Assembly: GCF_900609065.1 (NCBI RefSeq)
Contig: NZ_UXAU01000024.1
Span: 1 to 64,000 of the forward strand
Length of the DNA stretch: 64,000 nucleotides
Direction of reading: 5' to 3'
DNA from: Arthrobacter ulcerisalmonis
GTDB lineage: Bacteria; Actinomycetota; Actinomycetes; Actinomycetales; Micrococcaceae
Part shown: piece by piece, positions 29,628-37,786 of the stretch
How the letters are laid out: every line of letters begins with the position of its first letter
Position numbering within the stretch: position 1 is the stretch's first letter
Position numbers and translations under genes: made by a program
Notes under the pieces: model-generated
The model's input: only the letters and a program-made list of their open reading frames with translations
Database searches by the model: none
What the model was told of the DNA's origin: nothing

Positions 29628-30254
29628 ATGGACCAGTACCCTCCCAGCATCGAAGAGCTGCGGACACTGGGATTCACCACCAAGGTCTTAACGAAATCCA
29701 CGGTGCTCTGGCGCGTTCACTTCACCACCTCACAGCACATCGTGCCGTGGAACAGGCTCAGGACCTGGGGCCCCGTCGCCAGTGCACGCTGGGCCCCACA
29801 CCCGCCACCGCCCCAGGACGCCGCTCCGCTGGGGGCGGCGTATCTGGGCGAAGACGTCCTCACCTGTTTGGCGGAAGTTTTTCAACTGACCCGCTTCGTC
29901 GACGTAGATCGGGATACTCCCTACATCACCGCCCTCCGTCTGAACCGTGACATCACCACTGTTGACCTGACCGGCCACTGGCTGCTCTCGGCTGGCGCCT
30001 CAGCACAGGTGGCATTCGGCGAGAAAGAACGCACCAGGGCGTGGGCGCGCGCCATCCATCAGGCGTGGCCCACGGTGGACGGCCTCTATTCTCTATCTGC
30101 CATGGCCCTCAGCCGGAAAGTCGTGACGCTCTGGACCGCCAATTGCCTGCCTGCCACGCCAGCGTTCACGGCGCCACTGAGTTCGCCAGGCATCATTGCC
30201 GATGTGGCCGCGGCAGCACGCGAAATCGGGTATGACAGCAACATCGTCTTCTAG
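29628..30254 (+). CDS. RES-domain protein, probable NAD+-degrading toxin
   Basis: RES-domain toxins (MbcT, Res) break down NAD+ and stop growth unless blocked by the cognate antitoxin. In this 208-residue protein the RES pattern is visible: R29 in VLWRVHF, R54 in SARWAPH, Y72 and E75 in AYLGED, and E83 in TCLAEVFQ. Later Ser residues (LLSAG, GLYSLSAMAL) are candidates for the catalytic serine. The arrangement (antitoxin first, 2-bp gap) is that of a type II toxin-antitoxin operon. The toxin activity is inference from the family. Confidence 0.75.
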   Translation: MDQYPPSIEELRTLGFTTKVLTKSTVLWRVHFTTSQHIVPWNRLRTWGPVASARWAPHPPPPQDAAPLGAAYLGEDVLTCLAEVFQLTRFVDVDRDTPYITALRLNRDITTVDLTGHWLLSAGASAQVAFGEKERTRAWARAIHQAWPTVDGLYSLSAMALSRKVVTLWTANCLPATPAFTAPLSSPGIIADVAAAAREIGYDSNIVF

Positions 30255-30273
30255 CTAATTCCCATCCGCCGGA

Positions 30274-30304
30274 AATTAAATTCCCATTTTGTGGGAACTT
30301 AATT
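30274..30304. promoter_or_regulatory. Palindromic operator upstream of the iclR-type gene
   Basis: Arms AATTAAATTCCCA and TGGGAACTTAATT (12 of 13 complementary) surround a 5-nt centre and end 3 nt before the first possible GTG. A further half-site ATTCCCAT lies 22 bp upstream at 30258. The AT-rich palindrome in high-GC surroundings fits autoregulation by the adjacent IclR protein. Confidence 0.7.
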
Positions 30305-30307
30305 CTT

Positions 30308-31099
30308 GTGTCTGTGATTCCAGCCACTAGCCTCAGTGACATGACCACTGAACCGGGCTCCGCCGTGATAGGAGACAACAACGCCTCACGCTTTGTTGAG
30401 ATCCTGCTGGAGTTCTCCCGGCACCGCACGCTGACAGCTGCCCAGATCACCAAAATTACGGGCATCCCCGCGAGCGCCGTCTACCGGCACCTCACCACGT
30501 TGGTGAACTCCGGCTTCGTGGCTCAGACAAAGCGTCGCGGTCAATACAGTGCAGGCCCGGAATCGCTCCGGCTCGCCGCCAACTTCCACCAGGAATCGAT
30601 GGTGAAGGGCCGGATCACCGAACAGCTCCTCCAGCTCTCCGAAGACACCGAGGAGTTGGCCGCCTACCTGGTGGTGAGTGGCGTTGAGGCCTTATGCGTC
30701 GAGGCCATCGAAGGTCCACAAATGCTCCGCTGCAGCTATTCACCCGGCCGTTCCCAGCCCCTCCACAAGGGCGCCAGCGCTCTGGTGTTGCTCGCCCACC
30801 TTGGCGTCGTTGAGCAGCAAGACGTCATCGGCAGCCTTGACCTCGGCGATCCGGCCACCGCGGCGCTGCAGCAGGAAATCCAACTCGTTCGGGACCGCGG
30901 CTTCGCCCTGAGCTACGGCGCAGTGGATGCCGGAGTCTGGGGCGTCAGCTTCCCCGTGATTGACGACGGCGGCCGCCTCCTGGGTGCCGTCAGCACCATG
31001 GCCCCGGCCGAGCGCGCTGTCCGCCGCGAAAAACACCTCATTGCCAGTACCCGTGACGCCGCTTTGGCGCTCGCCCACGAGGGGAAAGAACTCCCATGA
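30308..31099 (+). CDS. IclR-family transcriptional regulator
   Basis: This is a DNA-binding regulator with an effector domain. Of 263 residues, about 25-85 form the winged helix (LTAAQITKITGIPASAVYRHL), followed by the IclR effector domain with GVEALCVEAIEG, HKGASALVLLAHL and WGVSFPVIDDGGRLLGAVS. The start is GTG at 30308 or, leaving out eleven residues, ATG at 30341 (MTTEPGS). It is translationally coupled to hutG through ATGA, so it probably controls histidine degradation and itself through the palindrome just upstream. Confidence 0.88.
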   Translation: MSVIPATSLSDMTTEPGSAVIGDNNASRFVEILLEFSRHRTLTAAQITKITGIPASAVYRHLTTLVNSGFVAQTKRRGQYSAGPESLRLAANFHQESMVKGRITEQLLQLSEDTEELAAYLVVSGVEALCVEAIEGPQMLRCSYSPGRSQPLHKGASALVLLAHLGVVEQQDVIGSLDLGDPATAALQQEIQLVRDRGFALSYGAVDAGVWGVSFPVIDDGGRLLGAVSTMAPAERAVRREKHLIASTRDAALALAHEGKELP

Positions 31100-32037
31100 C
31101 CCACACTCCAAACGCCCACATCTGGAGCGGCCGCGACGACGGCCCCGGCGACGAAAACCGCCGCTGGCATCACGCCGTCAACTCCGCCACTCCCGGAACC
31201 GGAATTGCGTTGCTGGGCTTCCGCAGCGACGAAGGCGTGCGGCGGAACAAAGGGCGAGTGGGCGCCGTCGACGGTCCCGCCAGCATCCGCACCGCTCTCG
31301 CCCCGATGTCCGCGGACCCCCGACTGGTTGTCCACGATCTCGGCGACACCACCGTCCTTGATGGGCAGATGGAAGCCGGCCAAGCCCTCCTTGGCCAGGC
31401 AGTTGCGGAAGCTCTCGACGCCGGTCATCTGGCTGTTGTGCTTGGCGGCGGCCACGAAACAGCATTCGGCAGCTACACGGGGCTGCGATCCAGCGCCGTC
31501 ACTGCCGGGAAACGCCTGGGCACCCTCAACCTGGACGCCCACTTCGATCTCCGTAAGGAGCCGGTGCCCTCCTCCGGGACCCCCTTCCTGCAGGTCGCCA
31601 ACGCCGAACGCGAGCGCGGCCACGAGTTCAACTACGCCGTGGTGGGCATCAGCCAGCCCGGCAACACCGGCGCCCTCTTCCAGACCGCCCACGATCTTGG
31701 CGTCAGCTACCTCCTGGACGAGGACTGCTCCGAATCCCACCTCGCCCCGGTCCTGGACTTTACCCAGGCATTTATCGACTCGGTAGATGCCGTGTACCTG
31801 ACCATCGACCTCGACGTCCTCCCCGCTGCCGTGGCACCCGGCGTCAGCGCACCGGCGTCGTACGGGGTCCCCCTGAGCGTCCTGCTCGCCGTCTGCAGGC
31901 AGGTGGCCCGCTCCCCCAAGCTGGCCCTGGTAGACGTCGTCGAACTTAACCCCGCGTTCGACGTCGACTCCCGCACTGCCCGCACCGCGGCCCGCCTCAT
32001 CCACACCATCTCTTCCGAGCACCTCCTCGACGGTTAG
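31096..32037 (+). CDS. hutG: Formimidoylglutamase
   Basis: HutG hydrolyses N-formimidoyl-L-glutamate to glutamate and formamide in histidine utilisation. The 313-residue arginase-fold protein carries the manganese ligands in GGGHETAFGSY, NLDAHFDLR and TIDLDVL. The N-terminal region RSDEGVRRNKGRVGAVDGPASIR and the C-terminal DVVELNPAFDVDSRTARTAA are also typical. Agmatinase or another arginase relative is possible, but the RNKGR.GA.DGP pattern favours HutG. No other hut gene is in the window. Confidence 0.88.
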   Translation: MTHTPNAHIWSGRDDGPGDENRRWHHAVNSATPGTGIALLGFRSDEGVRRNKGRVGAVDGPASIRTALAPMSADPRLVVHDLGDTTVLDGQMEAGQALLGQAVAEALDAGHLAVVLGGGHETAFGSYTGLRSSAVTAGKRLGTLNLDAHFDLRKEPVPSSGTPFLQVANAERERGHEFNYAVVGISQPGNTGALFQTAHDLGVSYLLDEDCSESHLAPVLDFTQAFIDSVDAVYLTIDLDVLPAAVAPGVSAPASYGVPLSVLLAVCRQVARSPKLALVDVVELNPAFDVDSRTARTAARLIHTISSEHLLDG

Positions 32038-32055
32038 CCAACGCCGGAAAACTGT

Positions 32056-32061
32056 TACCGT
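32056..32061 (+). promoter_or_regulatory. Possible -10 box of the DoxX-like gene (leaderless)
   Basis: TACCGT ends 6 nt before the ATG at 32068. Confidence 0.35.
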
Positions 32062-32067
32062 CCAGTA

Positions 32068-32538
32068 ATGACGTCCCCACGAAATACACTCCGCACAGCG
32101 ATCCGCCAGCCGGCCGGGAAGATTTCGCTCCCTCGCCTGCTGGCCGCCGTCATTCTGGGAGCCGGCCTGATTTTTGCCGGCATCAGCCACCTGACCTTCG
32201 CCAGGGCCGAGTTCCAGGCGCAGGTTCCGCCCTGGTTCCCCCTGGACGTCGACTTTGTGGTGGTTGCGTCCGGCGTGGTGGAAATTATGCTGGGTCTGGC
32301 GCTGATCGCCCTCCGGGCACGCCGGGTTGCGGTTGGCCTGGTGGTTGCAGCGTTCTTCATCGTCATCTTCCCCGGCAACATCTCCCAGTTCGTCACGGGC
32401 ACCGATGGCTTCGGCTTGAACACTGACCAGGCCCGGCTGGTGCGGCTCTTCTTCCAACCGGTCCTGGTCATCTGGGCGCTGTGGGCAACCGGCGCCTGGC
32501 GTGCGGTGCGGAACGCTAGCGGGCGTCCACCAAGGTAG
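32068..32538 (+). CDS. DoxX-like membrane protein
   Basis: The 156-residue protein has four predicted membrane helices (LLAAVILGAGLIFAGISHL, FVVVASGVVEIMLGLALIAL, VAVGLVVAAFFIVIFPG, LFFQPVLVIWALWATG), the DoxX/DoxD pattern, with the GISHLTFARAEFQAQVPPW segment after helix 1. DoxX proteins are linked to redox or sulfur homeostasis, but the role here is unknown. Its last 23 bp overlap the end of the convergent ABC ATPase gene. Confidence 0.78.
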   Translation: MTSPRNTLRTAIRQPAGKISLPRLLAAVILGAGLIFAGISHLTFARAEFQAQVPPWFPLDVDFVVVASGVVEIMLGLALIALRARRVAVGLVVAAFFIVIFPGNISQFVTGTDGFGLNTDQARLVRLFFQPVLVIWALWATGAWRAVRNASGRPPR

Positions 32539-33223
32539 GCACCGGCGCGCTCAACTGCCCGTCCCGCATGGTGGCCACGGCGTCGGTGAGCGGCACAAAC
32601 TCCGTGTCATGCGTGACCATGACTGTGGCCACCTGGAACTGGTCGGTGATCCGCCGCAGCAACCTGACAATCGCCTCGCTTCGCTGGTGGTCCAGGGCAG
32701 CAGTAGGTTCGTCGACCAGGAGCACCGTGGGCTTTCCCATCAGCGCCCGGGCAATGTTGACGCGCTGGCGCTGCCCGCCAGAGAGCTGATGGGGGCGCTT
32801 GTCCGCCGAACCGGCCAGGCCCACCACGTCCAGCAGGTCTGCGGCCTTGGCTCTGGCCGCCTTCACCGCCGCGCCCCGGAGGTGGTCGCCAATAATGAGC
32901 TGTTCGACGGCAGTCAGGGATGGCAGCAGGTTGGGCTGCTGGAAGATGATGCCAATGTTCTCCCGGCGGAGCGCACTCAGCTCCCGCTCGCTCAGCCCCA
33001 GGGTCTCGGTCCCGGCCACGGACACCACCCCCGCGGTGGGACGGACCAGCGTGGCGGCAACGGCCAGGAGGCTGGACTTCCCCGACCCGGACGGACCCAC
33101 CAGGGACATCATCTGGCCGGCGCGAACAGCCAGGTTCACGCCGTCGAGCGCTTTCAGAACGCCGTCGCCGTCAGGATACTCGAGGGTGACGTTGAGGAGG
33201 GACAGGGGTGCAGTAGCTGACAT
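32516..33223 (-). CDS. ABC transporter ATP-binding protein (LolD/MacB type)
   Basis: This is the ATPase of an FtsX-type exporter. The 235-residue protein shows Walker A GPSGSGKSS, Q-loop FQQPNLLPSLT, signature LSGGQRQR, Walker B VLLVDEPTAALD and switch His in VTHDTEF. ATG at 33223 follows AAAGGA by 8 nt; an in-frame extension is not conserved. The permease gene lies 46 bp upstream on the same strand, so they form one transporter operon. The adjacent divergent two-component system is a plausible regulator. Confidence 0.92.
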   Translation of the reverse strand: MSATAPLSLLNVTLEYPDGDGVLKALDGVNLAVRAGQMMSLVGPSGSGKSSLLAVAATLVRPTAGVVSVAGTETLGLSERELSALRRENIGIIFQQPNLLPSLTAVEQLIIGDHLRGAAVKAARAKAADLLDVVGLAGSADKRPHQLSGGQRQRVNIARALMGKPTVLLVDEPTAALDHQRSEAIVRLLRRITDQFQVATVMVTHDTEFVPLTDAVATMRDGQLSAPVPTLVDAR

Positions 33224-33269
33224 GGGGTAAGTCCTTTGGGTGAGATGGGGGTTCGGAAGGGTGCGGAAC

Positions 33270-34376
33270 TCAGCTGCCACCGAGGGCCAGCAGCGGATCG
33301 ACCTTGGTGACGCGGCGGACCGCGAGGGCCGCGCCTACAAGCCCCAACGCCACGATGCCCAGCACGGGAACGAGCGTGGTTGCCGGTGTCACCAGGAACG
33401 GCGCTGCCTGCTCGGCGATCAGTCCGCCCACCAGCCCAATGCCGCCACCCACTGCTGCGCCGGCGGCCAGGACCACGGCGGCCTGCGTCATGGCGTCCCG
33501 GAGGATGTAGCTGCTGCTGGCGCCCAGTGCTTTGAGGACCGCAACGTCTCGGGTCCGCTGCACCGTCCACACCGTCAGGAAGGCCACAATCACTAATGCC
33601 GAGATGCCGTAGAGAAATGCCTGCATCAAGGTGAGTGAGCCGTTCTCACTCTTGAAGGAACCGAGCGCCTGGAACGCGCCAGTGCGGGTGGTGCTGACAG
33701 TGTTGGCTGCAACGTTGGCCGCCGATTCGTCCACGCCAGCACCCGGGGACGTGAAGGTCACAGCGGCCACGGTGCCGGCTGCCCCATCGACATGCGCTGT
33801 GGCCTCCCATACGGGCAGGTCCACCCAGACCACACTGGTGTGCGAGTACCACTGATCCTCGACGACGGCACTCACCGTGAGCTTGGTTCCGCCCACCAGC
33901 ACTGCGTCCCCCGGGTGCACCGCCAGGGCCTTGGCCACGCCGGACCCGAGCACCGCCGAACCTGGGCTGACCGCGGAAGGTGCCAGACCGCCGTCGGCCG
34001 CCACCCCGAAAATGGCGACGTTCGCGGTTCCGGTGGCAGCGCCGTCGGGCCCCACGGACTGCAGCCGGGACTGGCTGATACCCATCGCCTGTGCGTCGGC
34101 GACGCCCGGCTGGTCCCGCCAGGACGCGACCTGGGCCGCTGTGACGGTACTTTCAGTGAACGATGCCTTGGGATCCGTGCCTGCCGGGCCGCCGAAAACG
34201 ATCTGGTCCACCGGTCGGTTGCCGCCCAGTTGCTCGATGGCGGACGTGGATTGGTTCGCCAGTCCCGCCGTGAGGCCGGAGAGCAGGACCAGCAGGAGGG
34301 TGATGAGGGCAACGACGCTGCCCATCAGGGCGAACCTGCCCTTGGCAAAGCGGATGTCGCGGATGGCGAGGAACAC
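33270..34376 (-). CDS. FtsX-like ABC transporter permease
   Basis: The 368-residue protein has the MacB/FtsX layout: one N-terminal helix (FALMGSVVALITLLLVLLSGL), a large extracytoplasmic domain (~40-255), then three C-terminal helices including AFLYGISALVIVAFLTVWTV, with RTRDVAVLKALGASSSYILR between helices 2 and 3. The start is GTG at 34376 with GAAAGAAG upstream. It works with the ATPase encoded next. The substrate (antimicrobial peptide, lipid or other) cannot be inferred. Confidence 0.9.
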   Translation of the reverse strand: MFLAIRDIRFAKGRFALMGSVVALITLLLVLLSGLTAGLANQSTSAIEQLGGNRPVDQIVFGGPAGTDPKASFTESTVTAAQVASWRDQPGVADAQAMGISQSRLQSVGPDGAATGTANVAIFGVAADGGLAPSAVSPGSAVLGSGVAKALAVHPGDAVLVGGTKLTVSAVVEDQWYSHTSVVWVDLPVWEATAHVDGAAGTVAAVTFTSPGAGVDESAANVAANTVSTTRTGAFQALGSFKSENGSLTLMQAFLYGISALVIVAFLTVWTVQRTRDVAVLKALGASSSYILRDAMTQAAVVLAAGAAVGGGIGLVGGLIAEQAAPFLVTPATTLVPVLGIVALGLVGAALAVRRVTKVDPLLALGGS

Positions 34377-34534
34377 GGGGTCTTCTTTCGGTGGATGGCG
34401 GAGGCGTACTGGCTCCTTTTCAACTCTCCGCCGAGGGGGCAGCCACCGAATCGTACGGGCGGTTGGTCTGCGGTGTCCGTCGGGTGGATTCTCGACTCAA
34501 CCATTCGGTTGATCCCGCCGGCCTCTGCGCCGAA

Positions 34535-34540
34535 TAAGCT
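34535..34540 (+). promoter_or_regulatory. Probable -10 box of the histidine kinase gene (leaderless)
   Basis: TAAGCT ends 6 nt before the ATG at 34547. TTGATC at 34509-34514 is a poor -35 at 20-bp spacing. Confidence 0.5.
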
Positions 34541-34546
34541 GGGAGA

Positions 34547-35818
34547 ATGCCTGCCAACCAACCCGCCGCGCCCACTGCGGCCATCCTGCGGGTTCTCCGG
34601 TTGACGCTGCATATTGGTTTTGCGATTCTCTTGGCGGTTGCTGTGGTGCGGCTGCTCATGGGTGCCGCGGACGGGGCAGCGCGGGTGCTGCTCACCGGCC
34701 TGGCGCTGCTGCTCGCCACCATCTACGTGGCCGGGACCGCACTGGAGAAGCGGTTCGCCGTGAACCATGCGGGCTTCGACCCGCGCCGCTTCGGGTTGCC
34801 TTGGTTGGGCCTGGTGACAGTGCTGTGGGCGATCCTGCTTGCCGCCAGCGCCGATTTTGCCTGGCTGGCGTTTCCGCTCTTCTTCCTGCATCTTCACCTG
34901 CTCTCCCGGCGCGTGGCCCTGATCACCATCACGCTCATGACGGCTGCTGTGGTGGGCGCGCAGTGGTTGGCCAGTGGGCTGGCGGTCCCGCACGCCGCGG
35001 TGATCATTGGTCCGGTGCTCGGCGCCGCTTTTTCCGTGGTGACCGGCCTGGCCTACCGCGCCCTGTACGTCGAGGCCGAGAACCAGCGGCTGGCGGCCGA
35101 TGAACTCCGGAGGACCCGGGCAGAGTTGGCCGCAGCCCAGCACAACACCGGGGTGCTCGCCGAACGCAGCCGGCTAGCCCGCGAAATCCACGACACCCTG
35201 GCCCAGGGGCTTTCCAGCATCGTCCTCATGTCCCGCGCCGCTACCAAGTCGCTGCAGACTGATGATGTGGCCACCGCAAGCGCCCGCCTCGAGATCGTCC
35301 AACAAACCGCGGCCAGCAACCTCGCGGAGGCGCGCAATTTCGTCCGCGGACTCTCGGCACCGCAGCTGCAGGACGCCTCGTTGGCGGACAGCCTTCGCAG
35401 GCTGTGCGTGGAGACGGAGTCCACCGCGGCCGCACAGGGCGTGTCCCTGCGATGCCGCTTTGAGCTCGACGGGCCGCCAGCCGACCTGCCGCAGCCACAC
35501 GCCGTCACCCTCCTGCGGGCAGCGCAGGCCAGCCTCGCCAACGTCGCGGCCCACGCCCACGCAACCAACGCCGTGGTCACGCTCGCGTTTCTCGGCACGG
35601 AGGTCACCCTGGATATTTACGACGACGGAATCGGCTTCGATCCCACAACCGCACCTGCCGCGGCGGTCGCGGCGGCCGGTGGGCGCGGCTTCGGCATCGG
35701 ATCCCTGCGCGAGCGTGTGGGCATCCTGGAGGGCACGCTGACGGTGGAGTCGGCACCTGGGGAAGGCACCGTAGTCGGGATCCGCCTGCCGCTACTTTCG
35801 GGCCAGAGTCCCGCATGA
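34547..35818 (+). CDS. NarL/LiaS-type sensor histidine kinase (HisKA_3)
   Basis: This membrane sensor kinase has 423 residues. It has five or six N-terminal helices (about 14-165) with little extracellular domain, a short coiled coil (EAENQRLAADELRRTRAELA), the HisKA_3 dimerisation helix with phospho-acceptor H215 (LAREIHDTLAQGLSSI), and an HATPase ending with YDDGIGFDP and GFGIGSLRERV. Its stop overlaps the regulator start as ATGA. Such kinases often sense envelope stress, and the divergent FtsX-type ABC pair is a likely target. Its cognate regulator is frameshifted here. Confidence 0.92.
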   Translation: MPANQPAAPTAAILRVLRLTLHIGFAILLAVAVVRLLMGAADGAARVLLTGLALLLATIYVAGTALEKRFAVNHAGFDPRRFGLPWLGLVTVLWAILLAASADFAWLAFPLFFLHLHLLSRRVALITITLMTAAVVGAQWLASGLAVPHAAVIIGPVLGAAFSVVTGLAYRALYVEAENQRLAADELRRTRAELAAAQHNTGVLAERSRLAREIHDTLAQGLSSIVLMSRAATKSLQTDDVATASARLEIVQQTAASNLAEARNFVRGLSAPQLQDASLADSLRRLCVETESTAAAQGVSLRCRFELDGPPADLPQPHAVTLLRAAQASLANVAAHAHATNAVVTLAFLGTEVTLDIYDDGIGFDPTTAPAAAVAAAGGRGFGIGSLRERVGILEGTLTVESAPGEGTVVGIRLPLLSGQSPA

Positions 35819-36472
35819 ACACGATCAGCGTGCTCCTGGTGGATGACCATCCCGTGGTTCGGGCCGGGCTACGGGCCATGTTGGCGGACTTCGAGGGTAT
35901 AGCCGTGGTGGCGGAGGCTGCCGACGGCGAGGCTGCGCTCCGGGAGCTGGGGCGGCTGCAGGCCTTGGGCGATCCCGTGGACCTGGTGCTGATGGACTTG
36001 CAGATGGGCGCCGGGATGGATGGGGTCACCGCCACCCGGCGCATCAAACTGTTGGCAGCGGCACCGCCCGTCCTCATCCTCACCACCTACGACACCGACG
36101 CCGACATTCTGGCGGCGGTGGAAGCCGGAGCCAGCGGCTACATGCTCAAGGACGCGCCGCCGGAACAGATCCGGCAGGCGGTGCTGGCCGCCGCGGCAGG
36201 CCAGAGCGCTGGCGCCCAAGGTGGCAGCACTGCTGATGGACCGGATCAGCAATCCCACCATTGCGCTGACCCGGCGCGAAGTGGAGTTGCTGGAGCTGCT
36301 GGCCACGGGCCTGTCCAACCGCGCCATTGCCCAACAGGTCTTCATCTCCGAGGCCACCGTCAAGACGCACCTGGTCCATATCTACGGCAAGCTTGGGGTG
36401 GACAACCGGACGGCCGCGATCGCCGAGGCGGTGCGGCGCCGCATCATCCGCTCCCCTGGCCAGCAAGCCTGA
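35815..36472 (+). pseudogene. NarL-type response regulator, frameshifted
   Basis: The first frame reads a normal receiver: DD at 10-11, phospho-acceptor D61 (LVLMDLQMG), YMLKDAPPEQIRQAV. At 36207-36212 the frame breaks. The LuxR-type HTH (LTRREVELLELLATGLSNRA and on to VKTHLVHIYGKLGVDNRT) continues in the +1 frame to a stop at 36472. The usual linker GQSALAPKV would be restored by GCTCTGGCG instead of the GCTGGCG present, so one CT unit has apparently been lost. Without repair the first frame runs on in nonsense to 36666. Both halves are otherwise intact, so this is a recent lesion, a sequencing error, or a programmed shift. Translation is coupled to the kinase through ATGA. Confidence 0.85.
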
Positions 36473-36485
36473 CATCGCCGCGGCC

Positions 36486-36491
36486 TATGAT
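36486..36491 (+). promoter_or_regulatory. Probable -10 box of the coiled-coil protein gene (leaderless)
   Basis: TATGAT ends 6 nt before the ATG at 36498. Confidence 0.5.
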
Positions 36492-36497
36492 GGCGGG

Positions 36498-37430
36498 ATG
36501 GACGAGGACGCGCTGGCCCACATCGCCGCAGACCTGTATGCCGCCCCGTTCGACGAATTCGTCACCGCCCGAGCCGCTGCAGGCAAGCAGGCCGGCAGCA
36601 CTGACAAGGCCTTGGGTGCCGCCGTCCGCAAACTGCCCAAGCCCTCGGTGGCCGCCTGGGTCTTGAACCTGCTGGCAGTCCATGGCCAGGAGACGCTCGC
36701 GGGCCTCAGCGACTTGGGCGATCGCATGCAGGCCGCCCAGAAAGACCTTGACTCGGCTGCCCTGCGCGAGCTGGGCCGGGAGCGTCGCACTCTCCTGGCT
36801 GCCGCCGTCGTCACCGCCCGGGATCTCGCCGCGCTGCACGGCCGGCCTGTCAGCGGTACCATCGCCACGCATGTCGAGGAGTCGTTGCGGGCACTCACCG
36901 CCGATCCGGGTGCCGCGGCCGCCATCCGCAGCGGACTGTTGTTGAAGGCGGTGTCAGCCGATGGGGTGAACCCCGTGGACCTCACGGATGCGGTGGCCAT
37001 TCCGGGCACCGGTCCTGCTTCGCCGCCTGAGCCGGGTACGATGGCGGCACCATCTGCCGCTTCTGCTGCAACTAAGCCGCGGCTTGAGGCAGTCCGGGAG
37101 ACACCGCGGCCGGCCTCGCCGTCGGCTCTGGAAAAGGCCGAGGCGGCCCTCGCCGTGGCGCAGGAAGACGAGGCTCGTGCTGGTGAGAGCGCCAGCGAAC
37201 TGCAGTCGCGGGCGGAACAGGCCACGGCTTCGTTGGCCTCATTGGAGGTTGATGTGGTTCGGCTCCGAGCTGACCTCAAGGCTGCCGAGGAGCGCCTGGT
37301 CAATGATCGCAAGTCCTTGGCTGGCACCGTTGCCGCGGCGAATCAGTCGCAGCGGGTGGCGGCCAAGGCTGCCCGCGCTGCAGTGTTGGCCCAGGAAAGA
37401 GTCCTCCGGCTGGGCAACACGCGGGACTGA
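36498..37430 (+). CDS. Uncharacterised Ala-rich coiled-coil protein
   Basis: I do not recognise a named family. The 310-residue cytoplasmic protein has a helical N-terminal domain (about 1-155, including VRKLPKPSVAAWVLNLLAVH and ERRTLLAAAVVTARDLAALHG), a Pro/Ala-rich linker (~165-215), and a C-terminal region (about 215-300) rich in Ala, Glu, Arg and Lys with heptad spacing, predicted to form a long coiled coil. It starts 25 bp after the frameshifted regulator but has its own -10 box. No catalytic motif is visible. Confidence 0.7.
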   Translation: MDEDALAHIAADLYAAPFDEFVTARAAAGKQAGSTDKALGAAVRKLPKPSVAAWVLNLLAVHGQETLAGLSDLGDRMQAAQKDLDSAALRELGRERRTLLAAAVVTARDLAALHGRPVSGTIATHVEESLRALTADPGAAAAIRSGLLLKAVSADGVNPVDLTDAVAIPGTGPASPPEPGTMAAPSAASAATKPRLEAVRETPRPASPSALEKAEAALAVAQEDEARAGESASELQSRAEQATASLASLEVDVVRLRADLKAAEERLVNDRKSLAGTVAAANQSQRVAAKAARAAVLAQERVLRLGNTRD

Positions 37431-37468
37431 TTCCAGGGAATGTCAGACCCCGGTTGCAGACTGGATTC

Positions 37469-37648
37469 ATGGAAACGCAAACAGTTCAGGAATTTCACGT
37501 GACGTACTTTGATGGCCGTCTGGTCCGGACCGAAACGTTTGACGATCAGGCGTCCGCCCAGCGCTTCGCCAACGCCCGCTGTGCCAGCGAAGACGACTGG
37601 GCCGTTGTAGACGCTGTTGAGGTGGCGCGCGTCCGCATCGCCGCCTGA
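37469..37648 (+). CDS. Small uncharacterised protein (59 aa)
   Basis: A short acidic ORF whose predicted strand pattern (QEFHVTYFDGRLVRTETF, then QRFANARCASEDDWAVVDAV) looks like a compact alpha/beta fold. The codon third positions are GC-rich, like neighbouring genes. ATG at 37469 is preferred over TTG at 37454. It is followed by a terminator-like hairpin. No family is recognised; I believe it is real on codon usage and amino-acid pattern only. Confidence 0.6.
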   Translation: METQTVQEFHVTYFDGRLVRTETFDDQASAQRFANARCASEDDWAVVDAVEVARVRIAA

Positions 37649-37737
37649 GCTTCTTGCGCGTACCGCCCTGCACAACGAGCTCCCCCGTCACTGTGCACGG
37701 GCAGTCCCTGCACACTGGACCCCACCCTCGCAACGCA

Positions 37738-37765
37738 GAGTGGGCCCCCTAGAGGGAGCCCACTC
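37738..37765. terminator. Terminator hairpin
   Basis: Arms GAGTGGGC and GCCCACTC with an inner CCCCCT/AGAGGG pairing lie between the convergent small ORF and the aldo/keto reductase gene. Confidence 0.7.
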
Positions 37766-37786
37766 GGTGAATCGGTGCGTGGGTGG

